Below are positions 11,653 to 25,200 of a DNA stretch of 64,000 nt, one piece after another (the stretch's first letter is position 1; every line of letters begins with the position of its first letter). This DNA comes from Calycina herbarum. Its lineage: Eukaryota; Ascomycota; Leotiomycetes; Helotiales; Pezizellaceae. The stretch covers positions 29,915 to 93,914 of the forward strand of contig LLEY01000208.1 in assembly GCA_001414485.1 (NCBI GenBank), written 5' to 3'. The notes under the pieces were generated by a model. The model was not told the origin of the DNA and searched no databases. It saw nothing but the letters and a program-made list of their open reading frames with translations. The translations under genes and the position numbers were made by a program.

Positions 11653-13412
11653 TTAACAAGGCGCGTGGGTCTTCCCCTCCTTCCCCTGCAAACTATGTTT
11701 CTCATTCTTATAATGCTGAGTCCCATGTTCCTTCCGTCCCTTCGAGGAATTAACAGCATGTTTCCAAATAAACATATTATGCTTCTTAATATCCTCGCGA
11801 TCCATCGCATCAAGCACACCAACGCAAAGCTTAATATCCTCAAGAAGCTGATCACATCGACTTTTACTAAAGTCCTCTCTTACCACAACACGTAACATCT
11901 TGAGATCTTTGGTGTGCGGTGCCATGGTGTAGGCAGGAACAACCCAAGAGCGTTGACGCAGTTGATGCGCGAGTGCGAATTCGTCGTAGTGCTTCTTTGA
12001 AGCCGGGTCGAGGCGGAAGGCTACTAGGGGGAGACCGCGGCCGTTGGTTTCGGACATGATTACGAAACCTAGTTGGGAGAGGGAGGATGAGAGGTAGTCA
12101 GCTGTTCGGGTGAGGTTGGACATTATGGCGCGGTAACCGTGTTTTCCGAGGCGGATTAGTTGGTAGTATTGTCCGATGACTTGGGAGGCTCCCTGTTAAA
12201 CGAGTTAGTATGAGTTCAACTGAGGAAAGTATGGTTTGAATACCTTGGAGAAATTGAGAGTGAAAGAAGCTTGATCAGCACCAAGGTAGTTGATGTTGAA
12301 GACCAATTCCTTGGGGAGATACTCCGGTGCTCTCCAGACGATCCATCCCACACCTGGGTATACGAGACCATATCTATTTTAAAGTCAGCAACCAACCCTC
12401 TTGAGATTCGATAAGAAGACTTACTTATGACCAGAAGTATTAATCGAAATCACCTTCTCAAGTCTAAAATCCCACTCCAACTCCGGAACCACAAAAGGAG
12501 CCACGAATCCACCACTAGCAGCATCAATATGAATAACCGTATCAATCTTCCTCTCAATAAGCAAATCATTGACCGCCTTAGCATCCTCATACTCTCCCGT
12601 GTACGTCGTTCCCAAAATAACACAGATGCCAATGGTATTCTCGTCCACCAACTCAACCGTCTCGACGGGGTCAATAACAAATCGTTCTGGTGTGCAGTAG
12701 ACGTATTTCTCCTCGACCTCGAAGTATCTAGCTGCCTTCTCCCAGCAGACTTGGACTGCGGAGGACATGACCATGTTTGGTTTATCGTATGGTTTTCCAG
12801 CAGCCTTACGGGCGTTTTGCCATCGCTTCTTCATTGCCAGAACTGCCAACATAATGGCCTCTGATGACCCGACTGTACTTGTACCGACCGAGGCGGACTC
12901 ATTGTCATCGACAGGTGCGTTGAAAAGACGACCGATCATGGAGACGCATCGATTTTGGATATCGGCGGATTGGGGGTACTCCTCGTAATCGATGAAGTTC
13001 TTCGAGAAAGACTCGGTCTACATCCCTTCGTCAGCAATTCCCACCCATGGAGAATACTTTCAAACTCACCATCAAATCCTCAACCTCCTTTTCCATATAA
13101 GTAGTAACAAAAGACGCCAAACTGAACCCTCAATTAGCACAGAATCCCTTCTTCTCCACCCTACGAAAACACATACTTAAGCATAGGATTCCCATCAAGA
13201 GATAAATCATCCTTAATCATTCGATACGCAACCTCCTTGGGCATCTCGCCCTCGGGCATCTCATGTTTTGGCAGATCCTGAGCCGCAAACTTGGAACCGT
13301 AAACACTAGTAGTGAATTGACCACTACCCTCTGCCATATCCAGCTTCTCCATTCCCTCAACGAGAGGCTTATTGATCGCCTCATCGTTGGGAATTGTTGC
13401 GAGGTGAACCAT
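11653..13412 (-). CDS. gad: Glutamate decarboxylase, 516 aa
   Basis: Five exons splice perfectly in frame: 13412-13177, 13121-13070, 13017-12425, 12373-12244 and 12192-11653, totalling 517 codons with stop. The enzyme is a PLP-dependent alpha-decarboxylase converting glutamate to GABA, feeding the GABA shunt and acid/oxidative stress tolerance. Diagnostic blocks are NLASFV near the N-terminus, the [10 protein letters not shown] segment that grips PLP phosphate, HIDAASGG before the active site, and SGHK, with Lys294 as the Schiff-base lysine; its codon is split by intron 3. The length equals that of typical fungal GADs, and the C-terminal tail is basic. A pyrimidine-rich tandem repeat lies about 110-145 bp upstream of the start codon. 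Confidence 0.95.
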
Positions 13413-13518
13413 GATTGCGGTGTCGTAGTTCGTAGTTCGTAGTGGGGTAATGTCGTTGAATTTGCAATGGAAAGTTGGATGCTTGCTCGTCCTTTGCGAG
13501 TTTGAGAGAAAGAGAATT

Positions 13519-13557
13519 GAGGAAGAGAAGCGAGGAAGAGAAGCGAGGAAGAGAAGC
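13519..13557. repeat. 13 bp tandem repeat x3 upstream of gad
   Basis: Three exact copies of GAGGAAGAGAAGC lie head to tail. On the gad coding strand this is a CT-rich tract 107-145 bp before the ATG, a common position for fungal pyrimidine-rich transcription start regions. Confidence 0.85.
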
Positions 13558-14561
13558 GGTGAAGGAGAAGGCGCTCACTTTTAAAAGAGGAAGGAGGCGA
13601 GAGGGGAGTGTGTGAATAAGAGGAGGCCCAAATCGAGGGGTTTTTATTCAAGCTACATCATGCAGCTGGGACTGGAACACCTCAGCTCCACCTCAGCTCA
13701 ACAGCGGGGTTAATGCACGCATTCCGTACCAATCTCCAATCCTGCCGGACCAGGATGCGAGCTGTTTCAACCTTGGCACAAAAGCTTAGCAGAGCTCCAT
13801 ATAACCCATTTAATGTCAAGTCCTCGAATCTTGATTCGCTACATCTCCTCATCTCCTGAACTCCTTCCAGGTTATGGGTTTGATGTTGGCTGGCGCACTT
13901 CAACTCGTTGATTCCGAACCGCCAACGTCATCACAGCCCGTTGAAGGAGAAACCGTGGTTGTAGGCACCGTCAAGGTGCTTTTGAAATCTAATCTTACGC
14001 AGCTCTAATACTGTTGTTATATAATAAGGACAAATCAAAATTCAGTTTTTTTTATTGTGGGGTATGCTAGACGATGACTGCATAACATATGCGGGAAACA
14101 ACACTCACCTTAGTTGAACAACCCAGGGCACAACCCAGGGCACCGTACATTAACGTCAGACAACATGACGGAATTGTGTTGTACAAATATCCCGGGGAAG
14201 AAGAGGAGAATGAAGTAATATGGCATTAAATTGAAAATTTTAAATGCATTCGATTCTAGATCCTTGAGATATGTATAGAAGTATCCCAACGTCTGTTCAT
14301 TGTAGCTAGTACCAGAACCTATTATTACAAACGCCCGAAGCGAGTCCGCTTTCTTGTACAGCCGGTGAACGTCTATGCTCTAGAAGTAGTTTGAGAAGAG
14401 GAGAAACCAGCCCAAACGATGCATGCAAAAAAAATTCCGAAAGAAATGCATCCCGTATCCATCCCATGTTTCATTGACTATGCAAGCAGAAAAGCCCACC
14501 AGCCTTTTAAAACACCCCGTTTGATGGTCCATATCCCGTTGTTGAACAATTCTATCGTCAT
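13558..14561. other. Intergenic, no gene seen
   Basis: Between the gad promoter and the 3' end of the phosphate-carrier gene no ORF with recognisable features was found. The sequence includes AT-rich patches and a short poly-T run near 14045. Confidence 0.5.
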
Positions 14562-15724
14562 TTATGCAGCAATCTCAACACCACCAACAGCTCCCAACGC
14601 TTTCTTGACATCACCATAGATGGCAAATTGACCAGCGGTCAAAGTACCGACCATGAAGAGACGGGCAGGGAGACCAGCAAAGGCACCCTTGAGACCGAGC
14701 TCACCAGCGATCTTGATCAAACGGCTGGTGGTTCCCTCTCCTGGAGCACCCTTGGTCTTGTTGATCTTGCTCAACATGGTGTCGGCTGGTTGAGAGACGA
14801 CAGCGGCGGCCAAACCAGCAACGAGACCGGAACCAAGGTTGATGGTAGTTTGGAGACTGTCGGAGGCAGTGGATTTATCGACGGACTTGTAGATGAGCTC
14901 GGAAACCTTCTCGTAGACGACGAACTTGGCCATGGTGTATGGAACCCTAGATATATGGTTAGTCCTGGAAAGATGGGAGATGAATTCTGCCAGACAAAAC
15001 TTACTGCTTGAACAAGATAGGACCGAATCCGGCGTAGAAAGCACCGATTCCCTCACTTCTGAACATCTTTCCGAAGCCTCCAATGAGACCATTGGCGTAT
15101 GTTGGGTCGGAAACGAGACGGATACGGGTGGCCTCGAGAGGGCACAAGGCAATATCGGCGAAGAACTCGGCGGCGGCGGCAGATGCCAAGTAAACGGCAG
15201 TTCTGTTCTTTTGGGCGGTCTCATATCCGAGAACGTTGATGGATTGTTGCTTGAATAGTTCGTAACCTCCGAATTTGAAGGCACCTTGGAGGAAATAACC
15301 GGCAGCAGTTGGACCGAAACCGGTCAAAAGCGCACCAGCACCCTCCTTAGCAATAACCTGTCGGAAACCTCCAATCAAACCCTTGTTGTATGTGGCTGGG
15401 TCAAGTTGTATTCTGGTCTTGACGCTGTAGGAAGCAATTGTTAGCGTGTTGTTCTACATTCTGCGATGATGCTATCGCGCCAAGACGGTTCCAGATACCT
15501 GGCTTCCTTCGCGAGCGCAAAGATGGGAGAGGACGGGAAAGGGGCGCAACTTACACGTCGACGGGCGTGAGGGCTCCGTGGGTGATGGAACAGCAGAGCG
15601 CCCCAGCGACGGCGAATCTGGAGTAGAGCTGGACTCCGGAGAGCTTCTCTGGGGTGGCAGCGGCCAAGTTTTGGACAACGGCGTCAACTTTCGTCGAGCC
15701 GGTTGCGGGTACTGATGGAGCCAT
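14562..15724 (-). CDS. mir1: Mitochondrial phosphate carrier, 324 aa
   Basis: Three exons (15724-15555, 15424-15005, 14946-14562) join to 325 codons including stop. It is a mitochondrial carrier family (SLC25) protein that imports phosphate with protons across the inner membrane for ATP synthesis. The three-fold repeat is visible through its signature loops TPVDVVK, CPLEATR and QPADTML, each ending a first helix of a repeat. The third lacks the basic residue, as is usual in phosphate carriers. [10 protein letters not shown] and [13 protein letters not shown] are typical of the phosphate-carrier branch rather than other SLC25 members. Introns fall inside the first signature and after the second repeat, and all splice sites are canonical. 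Confidence 0.93.
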
Positions 15725-16104
15725 CGTGGGATATGTCTATTTCGCAAAGAATGGAATTATTAGATAGGAGGAGCGGAGGAGCGGAGGGGTGGAGATGGTG
15801 TTCTGGGACAATTCTGGAGGCTCAATGGATGGGAATGGTATGAGGGAGGAGGGAGGAAGAGTAGGAGAGCCGCCGGCGACTTCTTGAAATCACAAAATTT
15901 ATCTGGCGCTAACCAGCTTTCGGAAGGTTTCGGGGTTGGAAATCGCTTCCATTTGCACGCCGGAAATCTCGCGGACCGCACACGTGCCAATGAGAGCTCG
16001 TAGATAGGTGGAGTAGACCCACTCCAACCTCTCCGGCCAGAAGTCGGTCTCAGAAAGCCGCAAGGCCGAGGTTGAAATAGGTAGTTAACTATCACTTCTT
16101 CTTC

Positions 16105-16131
16105 CATCATCATCATCATCATCATCATCAT
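16105..16131. repeat. (CAT)9 microsatellite
   Basis: Nine uninterrupted CAT units lie in the intergenic region upstream of the phosphate-carrier gene. On the minus strand this reads as a run of ATG codons, which creates an artefactual poly-Met ORF. Confidence 0.95.
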
Positions 16132-16644
16132 GGAATGCTTTATAAATACAATACATCACAGCTTTGGAAATAATCAATGAAGCTATTGTCTTAGTTTCTT
16201 CGTCCCAAAAGATCACGACAAGCTGTTCATCTCGGATATATCCAGTGGGAATCTTCCGGTTTGCCGAACGTGGAAGATGTTGTTTTTTCTTTTTCGCAGT
16301 TTATCCTTGAGGACATAATTTTGACGCTGCATTGCTCTGGCGAACAAGAGAACTTCTTAGGTAGCAGATATAAAAAGAAAAAGATACTCCTTATATCGAT
16401 TGGAGTACTGCAAGGCTCAGCCTCCCATGCCGCCCTATGCGACTGATTGGACGTGAATGCGAAATGCAAGGCTGCTTTCTTTTTCCGAATCCCTTCAGCT
16501 CTCATCCAAGTAAGCATGAGATGTCTGACAAGAACCTTGAAAGCTTGAGAATCTCCCTAAACTCCCAAGCACATCTCTTTCAACTTCTAGTTATCCTTGT
16601 TCGATTGTCAACTTTTGAGGAAGTTCGCTACACGACACATTGCG

Positions 16645-18288
16645 ATGGCAGATTATCAGTATCTCTTCGAGGAAGATTTCGACAAAAATGTAATGCTGCA
16701 AAAAAAGTGGCACTTTCGAAGATGGCAACCCCCGCAATATGGACCAAAGCGACACTCGTCATCTCGACGAAGCCATTCACGAGAGCCTCACTATACCTAC
16801 AGCTACCCCGTCCATGGACTATTGATTAAGCACCTCACTGTGAGTCTCTCGGTTGCCCGGCATTCATTATATCCTGCTAATTTCATAAATATCAGTCGTC
16901 CGTCAGACTCGAGGAGATTCGCTTAACCGCCGAAGATATCAATGAGGAGAGATTTAGACATAGAGAACAAGATGAATTTGCACGCCTTACCTTTATGTGA
17001 GCTTCGGGAAACAATTTCCAAGGTCCTGGCTGATATGGAAAATAGAAAATCACCACCAAGGTTGACTGCAGAAGAAGCCGGAATAAAAGGCAACACCAAC
17101 CCATTAGCACCTTTTCCATTTGATGAAGAGACATTCTACAAATTCATTGACATTCTCCATTTTCACAAAGCCTCTTTTTCATACAGCGGCGTTGGACGAG
17201 TGTCAAAGCTGACCGGGCCAAACAACATAACTTGTACGCCTCTGCTTTCTTTCCATTGCAATTTACGTTAGCTATAGCTAATAGCACCAGCAATCTATAT
17301 CGAGAACTACAGTCATGAGAGCAGATGGTACAAGATTTGCATCGCCTACGATCCGCAGTATATGAGAACGTCAGTTTTCCCCATAACCTCAATGCCGAAG
17401 AGTCAAATATAATACACTCCGCCCTCGAAAACCCTTCAAATTTCCACTTCACCATACATCCTCTGTTCGTGGTCCTCGGACCTTACGTACCTCGACATCT
17501 CAAGGCAAATGAAAATATCGACAACAAAGCCGCCTTCGCGAAAGCATACGGTGACGGTAAAGCACTATGTGGTTTAGAGGAACGAACGGAGTACAACATC
17601 ATGATGGGAAAAAAGATCCTTGCATTTTTCCAGGATCTCGATGACATTACCCCAGAAGGGCCGGGAAAAGCTTCCTTTGTAAAGGCTGGGTCGATGATAA
17701 AAACGAAGCTAGAATACTTGGTTAAGAGTCTCGAACTCCAGTTTCCGCGTCTGAGACGCGCGAAAGCTAATAATGAATTAAATAGAACAGGAGTAATTCC
17801 CCAATCTCAGATCAAACTCCCTCCATCCCTTCCTGCTCACAGAATCACGAAAACTAACATCCCCAAAGCTGGAAAACCGTCTAACAACCCAAACAAATAC
17901 TCTCTCTTACCAAATCGCTTCCGAGACCCGTTCCGACTCCAGCGCCATGAAAGCCATCGCCGTACTTACCATGTTATTCCTACCTGGCACCTTCCTCGCC
18001 AGCTTTTTTGCCATGCCACTGTTCAATTGGGACGCTGCGACCCAGGAAGAAGTTGTGAACGGGAGATTTTGGATATATTGGGCTGTAACAATTCCCGGGA
18101 CAATTCTTGTTTTGGGGTGTTGGAGAATTTGGTGGGTTTGGAGGGAAAGGGAGTTTGCGAAAGAAAAGCAGCGAAAGGATAGGAATGAGAAGGTGGAGTT
18201 GGGAGAAGAGGAAGAGGGGTGGCGATGGGATTTTGACTTGGTTGGGGGTGGGGAGAAGAAGAACGGGAATGAGGATGTGAAGGGTTGA
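16645..18288 (+). CDS. CorA-like membrane protein, possibly decaying
   Basis: Exons 16645-16839, 16896-16996, 17046-17233 and one starting at 17285 join in frame through 49-56 bp introns. The N-terminal half is soluble and unrecognised. The C-terminus has the CorA-family hairpin: SSAMKAIAVLTMLFLPGTF leads into a first membrane span, then FFAMPLFNW replaces the canonical GMN signature, followed by a second span (WIYWAVTIPGTILVLG) and a charged tail. Fungal CorA-like proteins of this kind often keep the fold without GMN, so Mg2+ transport cannot be assumed. Two joins are not resolved: near 17340-17390 the coding frame shifts without an intron of normal size, and near 17750-17850 two frames must be linked across stops. 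These may be unusual introns or frameshifts. Confidence 0.65.
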
Positions 18289-19190
18289 AATTGTTGGTTG
18301 GCTCGGAGAGTTTTCACAACCTTGGTAATGCAATAGTCGGGTCTTTCAAGACCAACGGTTCAAGAATGAAAAGTATAAACTAACTCCCCTATTCAATTCT
18401 ACATGCCAATTTCCAAAAGCAAATCGACTCCGCTGAGCGTGTGAATTTCTTCGATTGCTCGGAGGAGGCCTCGTTTGGAAACGGGAATGGAAATGGATAC
18501 ATGATGAATGACACAAAAGCAACCCAGCTACACTATGATGATTTTTACGAGAAACAAATCAATGTTCTTTTCATCTAGTCTATTATACCTGGGACTTACT
18601 CTCCAACAATCATGAATAGTTATTTCTGGTCGGTTGATTGAGTTTCTAGACTAACCTAGACGAGATCCCTGAAAATGTCGTGCTAGAAACATATATTACA
18701 CCATCATTCACGTGCGAACTTTTCCCTCTTAAATATAACGATCTCACCTCTAGTTTATTTTTGTTTTAGGTTGCTTCTTTTTATCTTTTGATGGGTACCA
18801 TCTGGAGAGAGAAGGAAGTTCAGTGACTTCCTACCTCTTCTCTTGGCTGTGCCTTCTGAGTTGGACGATGAGAACGAGAGAAATTTTTCAATTTTCTTTT
18901 CTCTCCAAATCTTATTCACGTCTCGAGAATTTTGTTTTTCAAGTAACTTTTTATTCATTTGAGTCAAGAATAATTGCGCGTTTCAAATGTCTAAGGGTTC
19001 AAAAACCTAAAGGGCTGAGGGGGGAGAGTCAAAGTTGGGTGTTGAGAATAATCCGCCGATTTGAGGTTCAGCCAAGGTCTGAAATTCATATCGGAAGATC
19101 TATTTCATGTGCAAGAAGTGCAAGAAGTGCAAGAATGGTGTTTCCAGGATAAAGCAATATGTTCCAAGCACCATCCATCTCCAAGATCCC
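18289..19190. other. Intergenic, no gene seen
   Basis: This is the 3' flank of two convergent genes. Only short ORFs without family features are present. Confidence 0.5.
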
Positions 19191-20213
19191 TCAAGCACTC
19201 TCGGGAATCATCCGCTTGCTCTTCAGGAACTCATAATCGGGCATCGCGGCGCGGACCATGGCTTCGATTTGCTTTCCTGTATCTTCACCAAACTCCTCGC
19301 GCCATTCCTTTGCCTCGACATCGATGTCTATTCCATCGCTCGTCAGCCCCTTCTTGATTCCGTCGGATGCGATGAGGGTACCCATCATGACCTTCATCGT
19401 GATGGGCATCTTCTCGACCTTCTCCTCACTTGGTTTGGGCCATGAGAATTGCGTCTTGGTGGTATCCATTTCCATTAAGCCTGCGATTTTGTTCATGAGA
19501 GATGGGTGGTTCATGATATCGTCGGCATCAATGATAAGAGGCCAGTAGACTCCATTGTGAGCCGGTTTCTCGCTGAAGTAATCGGCGTAGTAGGTGTACA
19601 TTGAGCGTGTAAATTTAAATGTCATTGCTACACATCTCTCTGCAACCTTGGCCTTGAAGATCTCTCCTGGCATTTTGGCGAGGCTCCTCTCGAATGAGGG
19701 GAACATGAGGGCGGGGTGACGGATGAGGAAGACGGGGTAGTAAGTGTTCAGCAACTCATCTGGAATGAGGGTTTCGTTCAAAGCAGAACGTGTGGATGAG
19801 GTGCCATAACTTTCGGGGAGTTGGAGAAGCCAGGGACTTTCGTTGGACTCCTGAAAGGGGTGGATGGCTTTGCTGACGGATGTGGGTCCAAAGAACATGT
19901 TTGCGTGTTCCTTGAGGAAGGCGATCTTTCCGCCGGCTTGGGCTGAGGTGGTGTAGTTTACGAAGTTGTCGAGACTGGCTTGGTAGGCTTTCAACATTGC
20001 GCTTCTTTGCTCTTCGGACCATTCTGTTATTGGTTTGTCGCGGGTGCCTAGCTCACCGCATTTGATTACGGCAGACAGGAAGTAGTAGCCTCCGTGGAAA
20101 GCTGGGAGGGCGACTTCGGGTTGTTGTTCGAGGTTGAGGATCTTGATGGCGAGGTTGGAAGCTGTTCGTGGACAGGTCATGAAGGCGTAGCGACGGGATG
20201 GAGCTGATTCCAT
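19191..20213 (-). CDS. P-loop sulfotransferase-like protein, 340 aa
   Basis: A single exon of 341 codons with stop. The N-terminus has a P-loop-like block (TCPRTASNL, residues about 13-21) followed by a helix, and further on FLIRHPALMFPSF (about 161-173), equivalent to the RxP/RHP element that binds the 3'-phosphate of PAPS in sulfotransferases. Such proteins are common in fungal genomes, frequently near metabolite genes, but most have no measured activity. Catalytic residues beyond these motifs are not conserved enough to name a substrate. It has its own promoter region and no obvious operon-like partner. Confidence 0.65.
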   Translation of the reverse strand: MESAPSRRYAFMTCPRTASNLAIKILNLEQQPEVALPAFHGGYYFLSAVIKCGELGTRDKPITEWSEEQRSAMLKAYQASLDNFVNYTTSAQAGGKIAFLKEHANMFFGPTSVSKAIHPFQESNESPWLLQLPESYGTSSTRSALNETLIPDELLNTYYPVFLIRHPALMFPSFERSLAKMPGEIFKAKVAERCVAMTFKFTRSMYTYYADYFSEKPAHNGVYWPLIIDADDIMNHPSLMNKIAGLMEMDTTKTQFSWPKPSEEKVEKMPITMKVMMGTLIASDGIKKGLTSDGIDIDVEAKEWREEFGEDTGKQIEAMVRAAMPDYEFLKSKRMIPESA

Positions 20214-22220
20214 GATTGCGGTTCGAGTGGGTCTTGTTCTGCGATGGTGTTGTGGTTTCTTGATGTTGTTCTTTGGCTGTTTGGAGTTGAAGTAAGAAAC
20301 GCGAGTGGCTTGGTCAACTGAAGGTGAATTTATAGTAAGTTTCTCACTCCAAAAGATACCTCAACTCACCCACCCACCTTGTGCTGACGGACTTCGCTGT
20401 ACTGCAGGACGGGGGCAGGCTAAAATGCCGACCACGAAAGGTCCTTGGTCCATAGAACCCAACACAGTTTTCCATTGCATGATACAGGTGTAATCAGTGA
20501 GGGGTTTGCTCTAATCTCGTCCTTCTCTCGGCCCTTGATCTCGCCCCGAGTGCCGATAGGTATGTGATACATTACGGTTTTGTTCATCATGAGATCTGGA
20601 AAGGAAGGTAGCGAAGCTGTCATCTTACCCCGCCATCATGGATTTGGTAATTTTGGTCAGCGAGATCGGATATGCTCCCAACAACAAACAACCACAGATG
20701 TTTGTGAGAAGGAGGCATTTTTCTGGCTTAGTGTGGTTTGATAGAGTTCTGCCGTTTTTGCCATGGCTTCCTGTTGTGTTCAGATTGAAAAGCCGTTTGG
20801 CGGGGGTTGAATGCGCCAGGCGAGCAAAGCGGCAATGGAAAGAATAATTGTGCGCTCCGGTGGGAATTTGTAGCTATTGTTATTGTTTATTAAATTATTA
20901 AACTCGACATCAATTACTCGGCAGAATTCGCACAGACGTTATTTACCGGCAGTGATGTTGGAAGTTGGTAAAGGGGGCCCCGGTTTTGTCTATCGCTAAC
21001 ATGAGAACGCTAAAACTTCCCTTTTCGAATCGTGCTATTTCTTTCTAATCTTTACGGACTACACACAACAACAATGTAATTAGATTATCTAAGAACTTGT
21101 CCGAGTATCAATGAGCAAATTCGGAATTAGCCTATATTTTTAATATATAATTCCGATTACTGTTTCGTATAGAATCTGCGTTTCTGCACAGGGTGGAAAA
21201 AGGGAACTTTTTTCCTTCTCCGTAGAGAGTGCACCCAGGAAGGCGCTCTCAGACATTAAGGCAACCCCTTGAGCACTTGAAAGGAATATTACTCGACATA
21301 AAATAGTCGCAAAAATAAGAGAAAAATACGGGTAGATGCGCAAGACCCTTTACAATCATACAGCTTCGAACGTATGTCACGAAGTATATCGCTTCTTACC
21401 GGATATCTCTTTCTCACTCGGTTCTACATTAGAAAATTTCTAGAAGAAGCAAAAGAGTTCTTCTAGAAATCGCAGACTAAAAATTAGACATTTCAAACGA
21501 AAATCGGTGGCGATGCGGCGACACAACGACATCTCTATGCGCTTCTGCCCCTCATTCAAGCTATTCCGCTCGCAGCCTGAAGCTATCGACAACAAGAAGA
21601 TGCTTCCGAGATTAGGACATGTCGCTATCAAGTTAGCGATGCTCCAGAAGCAGCGGAAAGCAATGCCCTGGACGCCCTGAGGTTCACGGCCAGGTCGATA
21701 AGCGAAGATGCTTTTTTACACTTCATTTTTGCTGCCCATCCCATCTTGATGTTTCAGCAATCTTGATGAATGTTCTTCGTGTTTTACGTTGTGCTCTCAT
21801 GACATTTTCCCATAAATTCACTCGTCATTCTGCCACTTCTAACAATTTTGCAACTTATTTTGGTCTGCCAGCCCCTTCCGGGCGGCCATTGTCGCACCTG
21901 CTGTACTGAAGAAATACCCCGCCTCACCCGCTTTTATTTGCGGCGTGGTCAGTTGCGCCTCAATGACAAGGGGTTTCGTATTGCTCTTCGAATCGCATCC
22001 AATTAGATTGTGATAATCGTGTCAGATTTTCTCCCTTGCCGATCGCTGGCGCAGTCATCCTCATTTGGAAATTGGAGAGAACATTTTGACATCACCCTAT
22101 GTAAGCGTATTTCAGCCGCACAAGGCTTCCATCTCTTGTCAATGTATATTATCACGCATTCTGTGAGCGCTTTGTAATTGTTGGTGCCGCATCGTTCTCC
22201 TATGTTGTGTTTGAATTGTT
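20214..22220. other. 2 kb intergenic region, no gene seen
   Basis: Several 60-70 codon ORFs are present on both strands, but none has a domain, compositional signal or adjoining exon. Base composition is near normal apart from an AT-rich patch around 21030-21150. Confidence 0.5.
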
Positions 22221-25200
22221 ATGCCTTCTATATCTCGCCGCCCAACTGTTTTTAGTAACTTCTCAAGAGAGAGGAGGGGTACAGCATGTTTTCATGATGA
22301 CCTGACGATTGAGTATGTGGAAGTTGGCTTCTTTTTCTTGTCCAAACACGATTGCTAACTTACCAAGTATTGTTTTAGTCCCGTCGGTCGGGGCTGATCC
22401 CATTGCAACGTGGGGTTCATGGATCGAGGAAGACTTGCTGGTGCAAATACCAACGGCACACATTCGATTTTATGATCATGGTCAAGCGAATGAAAGTGAA
22501 GGATTAGAAGCACTTGGAAATCGCTTTCTCGGTCTCCTGCAGAAATCACATACATTGGAACTAAGACCGCCTACAATTTTCCTTTGCCATGGTACCGGAG
22601 GGCTCGTCGTAAAGACTGCTCTAGTAAACGCACAGCGAAACCAAATATATCTCGGTGTGGTGCAGTCTTGCATCGGAATTGCTTTCTTTTGTAAGTCGAA
22701 ATAAAATCACCTCATTATCATAATCAGCTCCCAAAAGACACGAGGAAGTCAGGGTCGGCTTCACATTGCGAGAATGCATACCGAAGCTACCAAACAGATG
22801 GGTCAAGTCTTCTTACTTCGGCACTCGTCATTCTCTTCGAGATGAGAGAATGTCCGTCACAACTTTGACCTCGCTCACATAGAAGAATCGATGGGATGGG
22901 ATAGCTTGGTTTCAGATGCTAACAATTTCAGCCGTTCCACAACATGGTTCAAACTTCCTTTCTGACCCGGATTTCTATCGGACAGTAAATCTGATCCCAA
23001 ATTCTCGCTGGCAGCATGATGATCGTTATCGGAAGCAAAACAGCCCCCCGCTCTACCCGGTACCGCCCACGCCGAAGCTGATAGGAGATTTAAGATCAAT
23101 CAGTGATCTGGAATTCTTATCAGAGTCTTTTTCTTCGCTGCTAGAAACGTCACTCAAGGATGCAAAAATTTGGTCCCTCTACGAGACTGTTTCGGGCGGT
23201 TTTCGATGGACTTCAGACGGAACAAAGCTCGACGACCAGCATGAATGTGTAGTACCTGCAGAATCGGCAACATATGGCTTGTCGGAAATGGGTACAAACA
23301 TCATGCTTCTCTGTAATCATTGGGGAACAGCATCATTTGACACCATGCACGCGAAGGATGAGAAGTTCGATAGTCTCCATGCCTCTACAAGCAAATCGGA
23401 TTTCGTTAGCGAAGTGCAAGGTTGCGTCTTTGGCGAACTATGGCCTTTTGGGGACATCACGAAGAAATTCAAAGCCCAGAGTCATTGTTTTTACAAGGAA
23501 TATCCACATCACATTTCCAATGACATGTCTTTTTCAGAACTACTTGAGGGCGAAATGAAGGAGTTTCTTTATCCAGATGATGGAATCAGTCTTCCCAAGA
23601 TGGATGAACCCAAATTTGTACCAATAGCTTCTAAGAATACGAAGATTCCACGGTCAGTATTGAAGAAGAGAACTCCAAGCCATACTCAGGATTCTCCAAC
23701 TTCGCATCTAGGCCATCAAAATGTTGGAATTCTGGGAAAGCCAGCAGAACTTACTTTGGAGCCAGAAATCCAGAGGAGGAACTCGCAAGGTAGTGCTAGG
23801 AAAGTTGTCATGCTGCAGACTGGGGGAGGTGTAGTAAAGCCCAAGGATTGTAAGTTTATTGTTTGCAATGGGGAGCACTCAAAAAGGTACTAATTTCATA
23901 TCCTAATAGCTTATCATGATACAAGATCGTCTTCTGTCATCTCGGAATCCGGAAGTTTTATCGGCAGACGAAACAGTTCGCCAATTCATGAGAAATCTGC
24001 TCATTCAGTCAATTTAACCCCACATAAGCTGGCATTCTCGATAAACCAGCCCGAGGTACGCATAATCAAGGAATCGACATCATCAGAGGTTGTAAAGTCC
24101 GGGAGCTCCAAGCCGAGATGCAGATGGATTCATGTGCCCTGTACGCATACTGGCTGGGTTGAGGTTTGTTTCTTACCCTTCCATAATTCTTGGTTCGGCT
24201 AACTGAAATATTTCCCAGGAGATAATACGTGGATTCGCAGGGGCGACGAACCAGGAGGGACCATGTGAGGAGATGCTACAGGTATGAGACTCAATTCAAG
24301 CCAAGATTCTAAAGAGTACTGATGGTTAGAAACAAGGACAAATTCTGGCTCAAAAGACAGAATTCTGTTACTCATAGCCTCCCCCATGCACGCTATATGC
24401 ACTCGATGTGTGAATTTTTCGGTAGCCTCCCTGACAGCCAGGCGCCCACAAATACAACAGACTCGGATGGAAATTCCAAAAGAGATTCCTCGCCGCATCC
24501 AACCAAGAGAGGAAAATATAGTGGTGTGAGAGAAATTATGTATATACGTAAGTGATATTAGCCTGGACTCATTCTTCCAATGCGTTTGAAAATTTACATG
24601 GCTAATAAATACAATAGCTTACCTCCACTGGGAGCCTTTTAGGCAATTCCGAAGACGCGAGAGAGTTATCCACAACTGCATAAAACTCGAAGCAACTGCG
24701 GACCAACAAAGAGTCGAAGAAGAATCCAGAACATTTGCAACCTACGGAGGAACGAAACGCCGCAAAGAAGAAGGAGCTCTACTTGCCAATTTCAAACTGT
24801 TCAGCAAGTTGAGGGAGAACTTAAGCGAGTCTCCGGGTTTGAGATTGATATGGCAGTGTCTGAGTGAGGATAAGCAGCTTCATTGCAGAAGGTCGCTTGA
24901 TCAGTATATGTATACGACTTTACCGGATACGTCAGTTCGGGATAGAGATCAAATTTTGTACAAGTCTAGGCTGTTGGACTCCGGGAAGTCAACTTCCATC
25001 TTCAAAGAAGAAGAAGAAGAAGAAGCTCAGAATCCTGGCTGGGAAAATGATGAGTCTGATGACGAAGACGGTACTCCTGGGAACGTGTTAGTGGTAGATC
25101 AATTGTGGATGTTTGTTATGGATGACGGTACGTATTCTTGGGGAGAAAATCTCACATTGAGAATTTAACCAAGCTTGTAATTACCCACGAGAAGTTCTGA

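Noticed and set aside
15760..16131. Minus-strand ORF beginning with nine methionines
   Set aside because: The Met run is the (CAT)9 microsatellite read on the other strand. The remainder is the upstream region of the phosphate-carrier gene without domain features.
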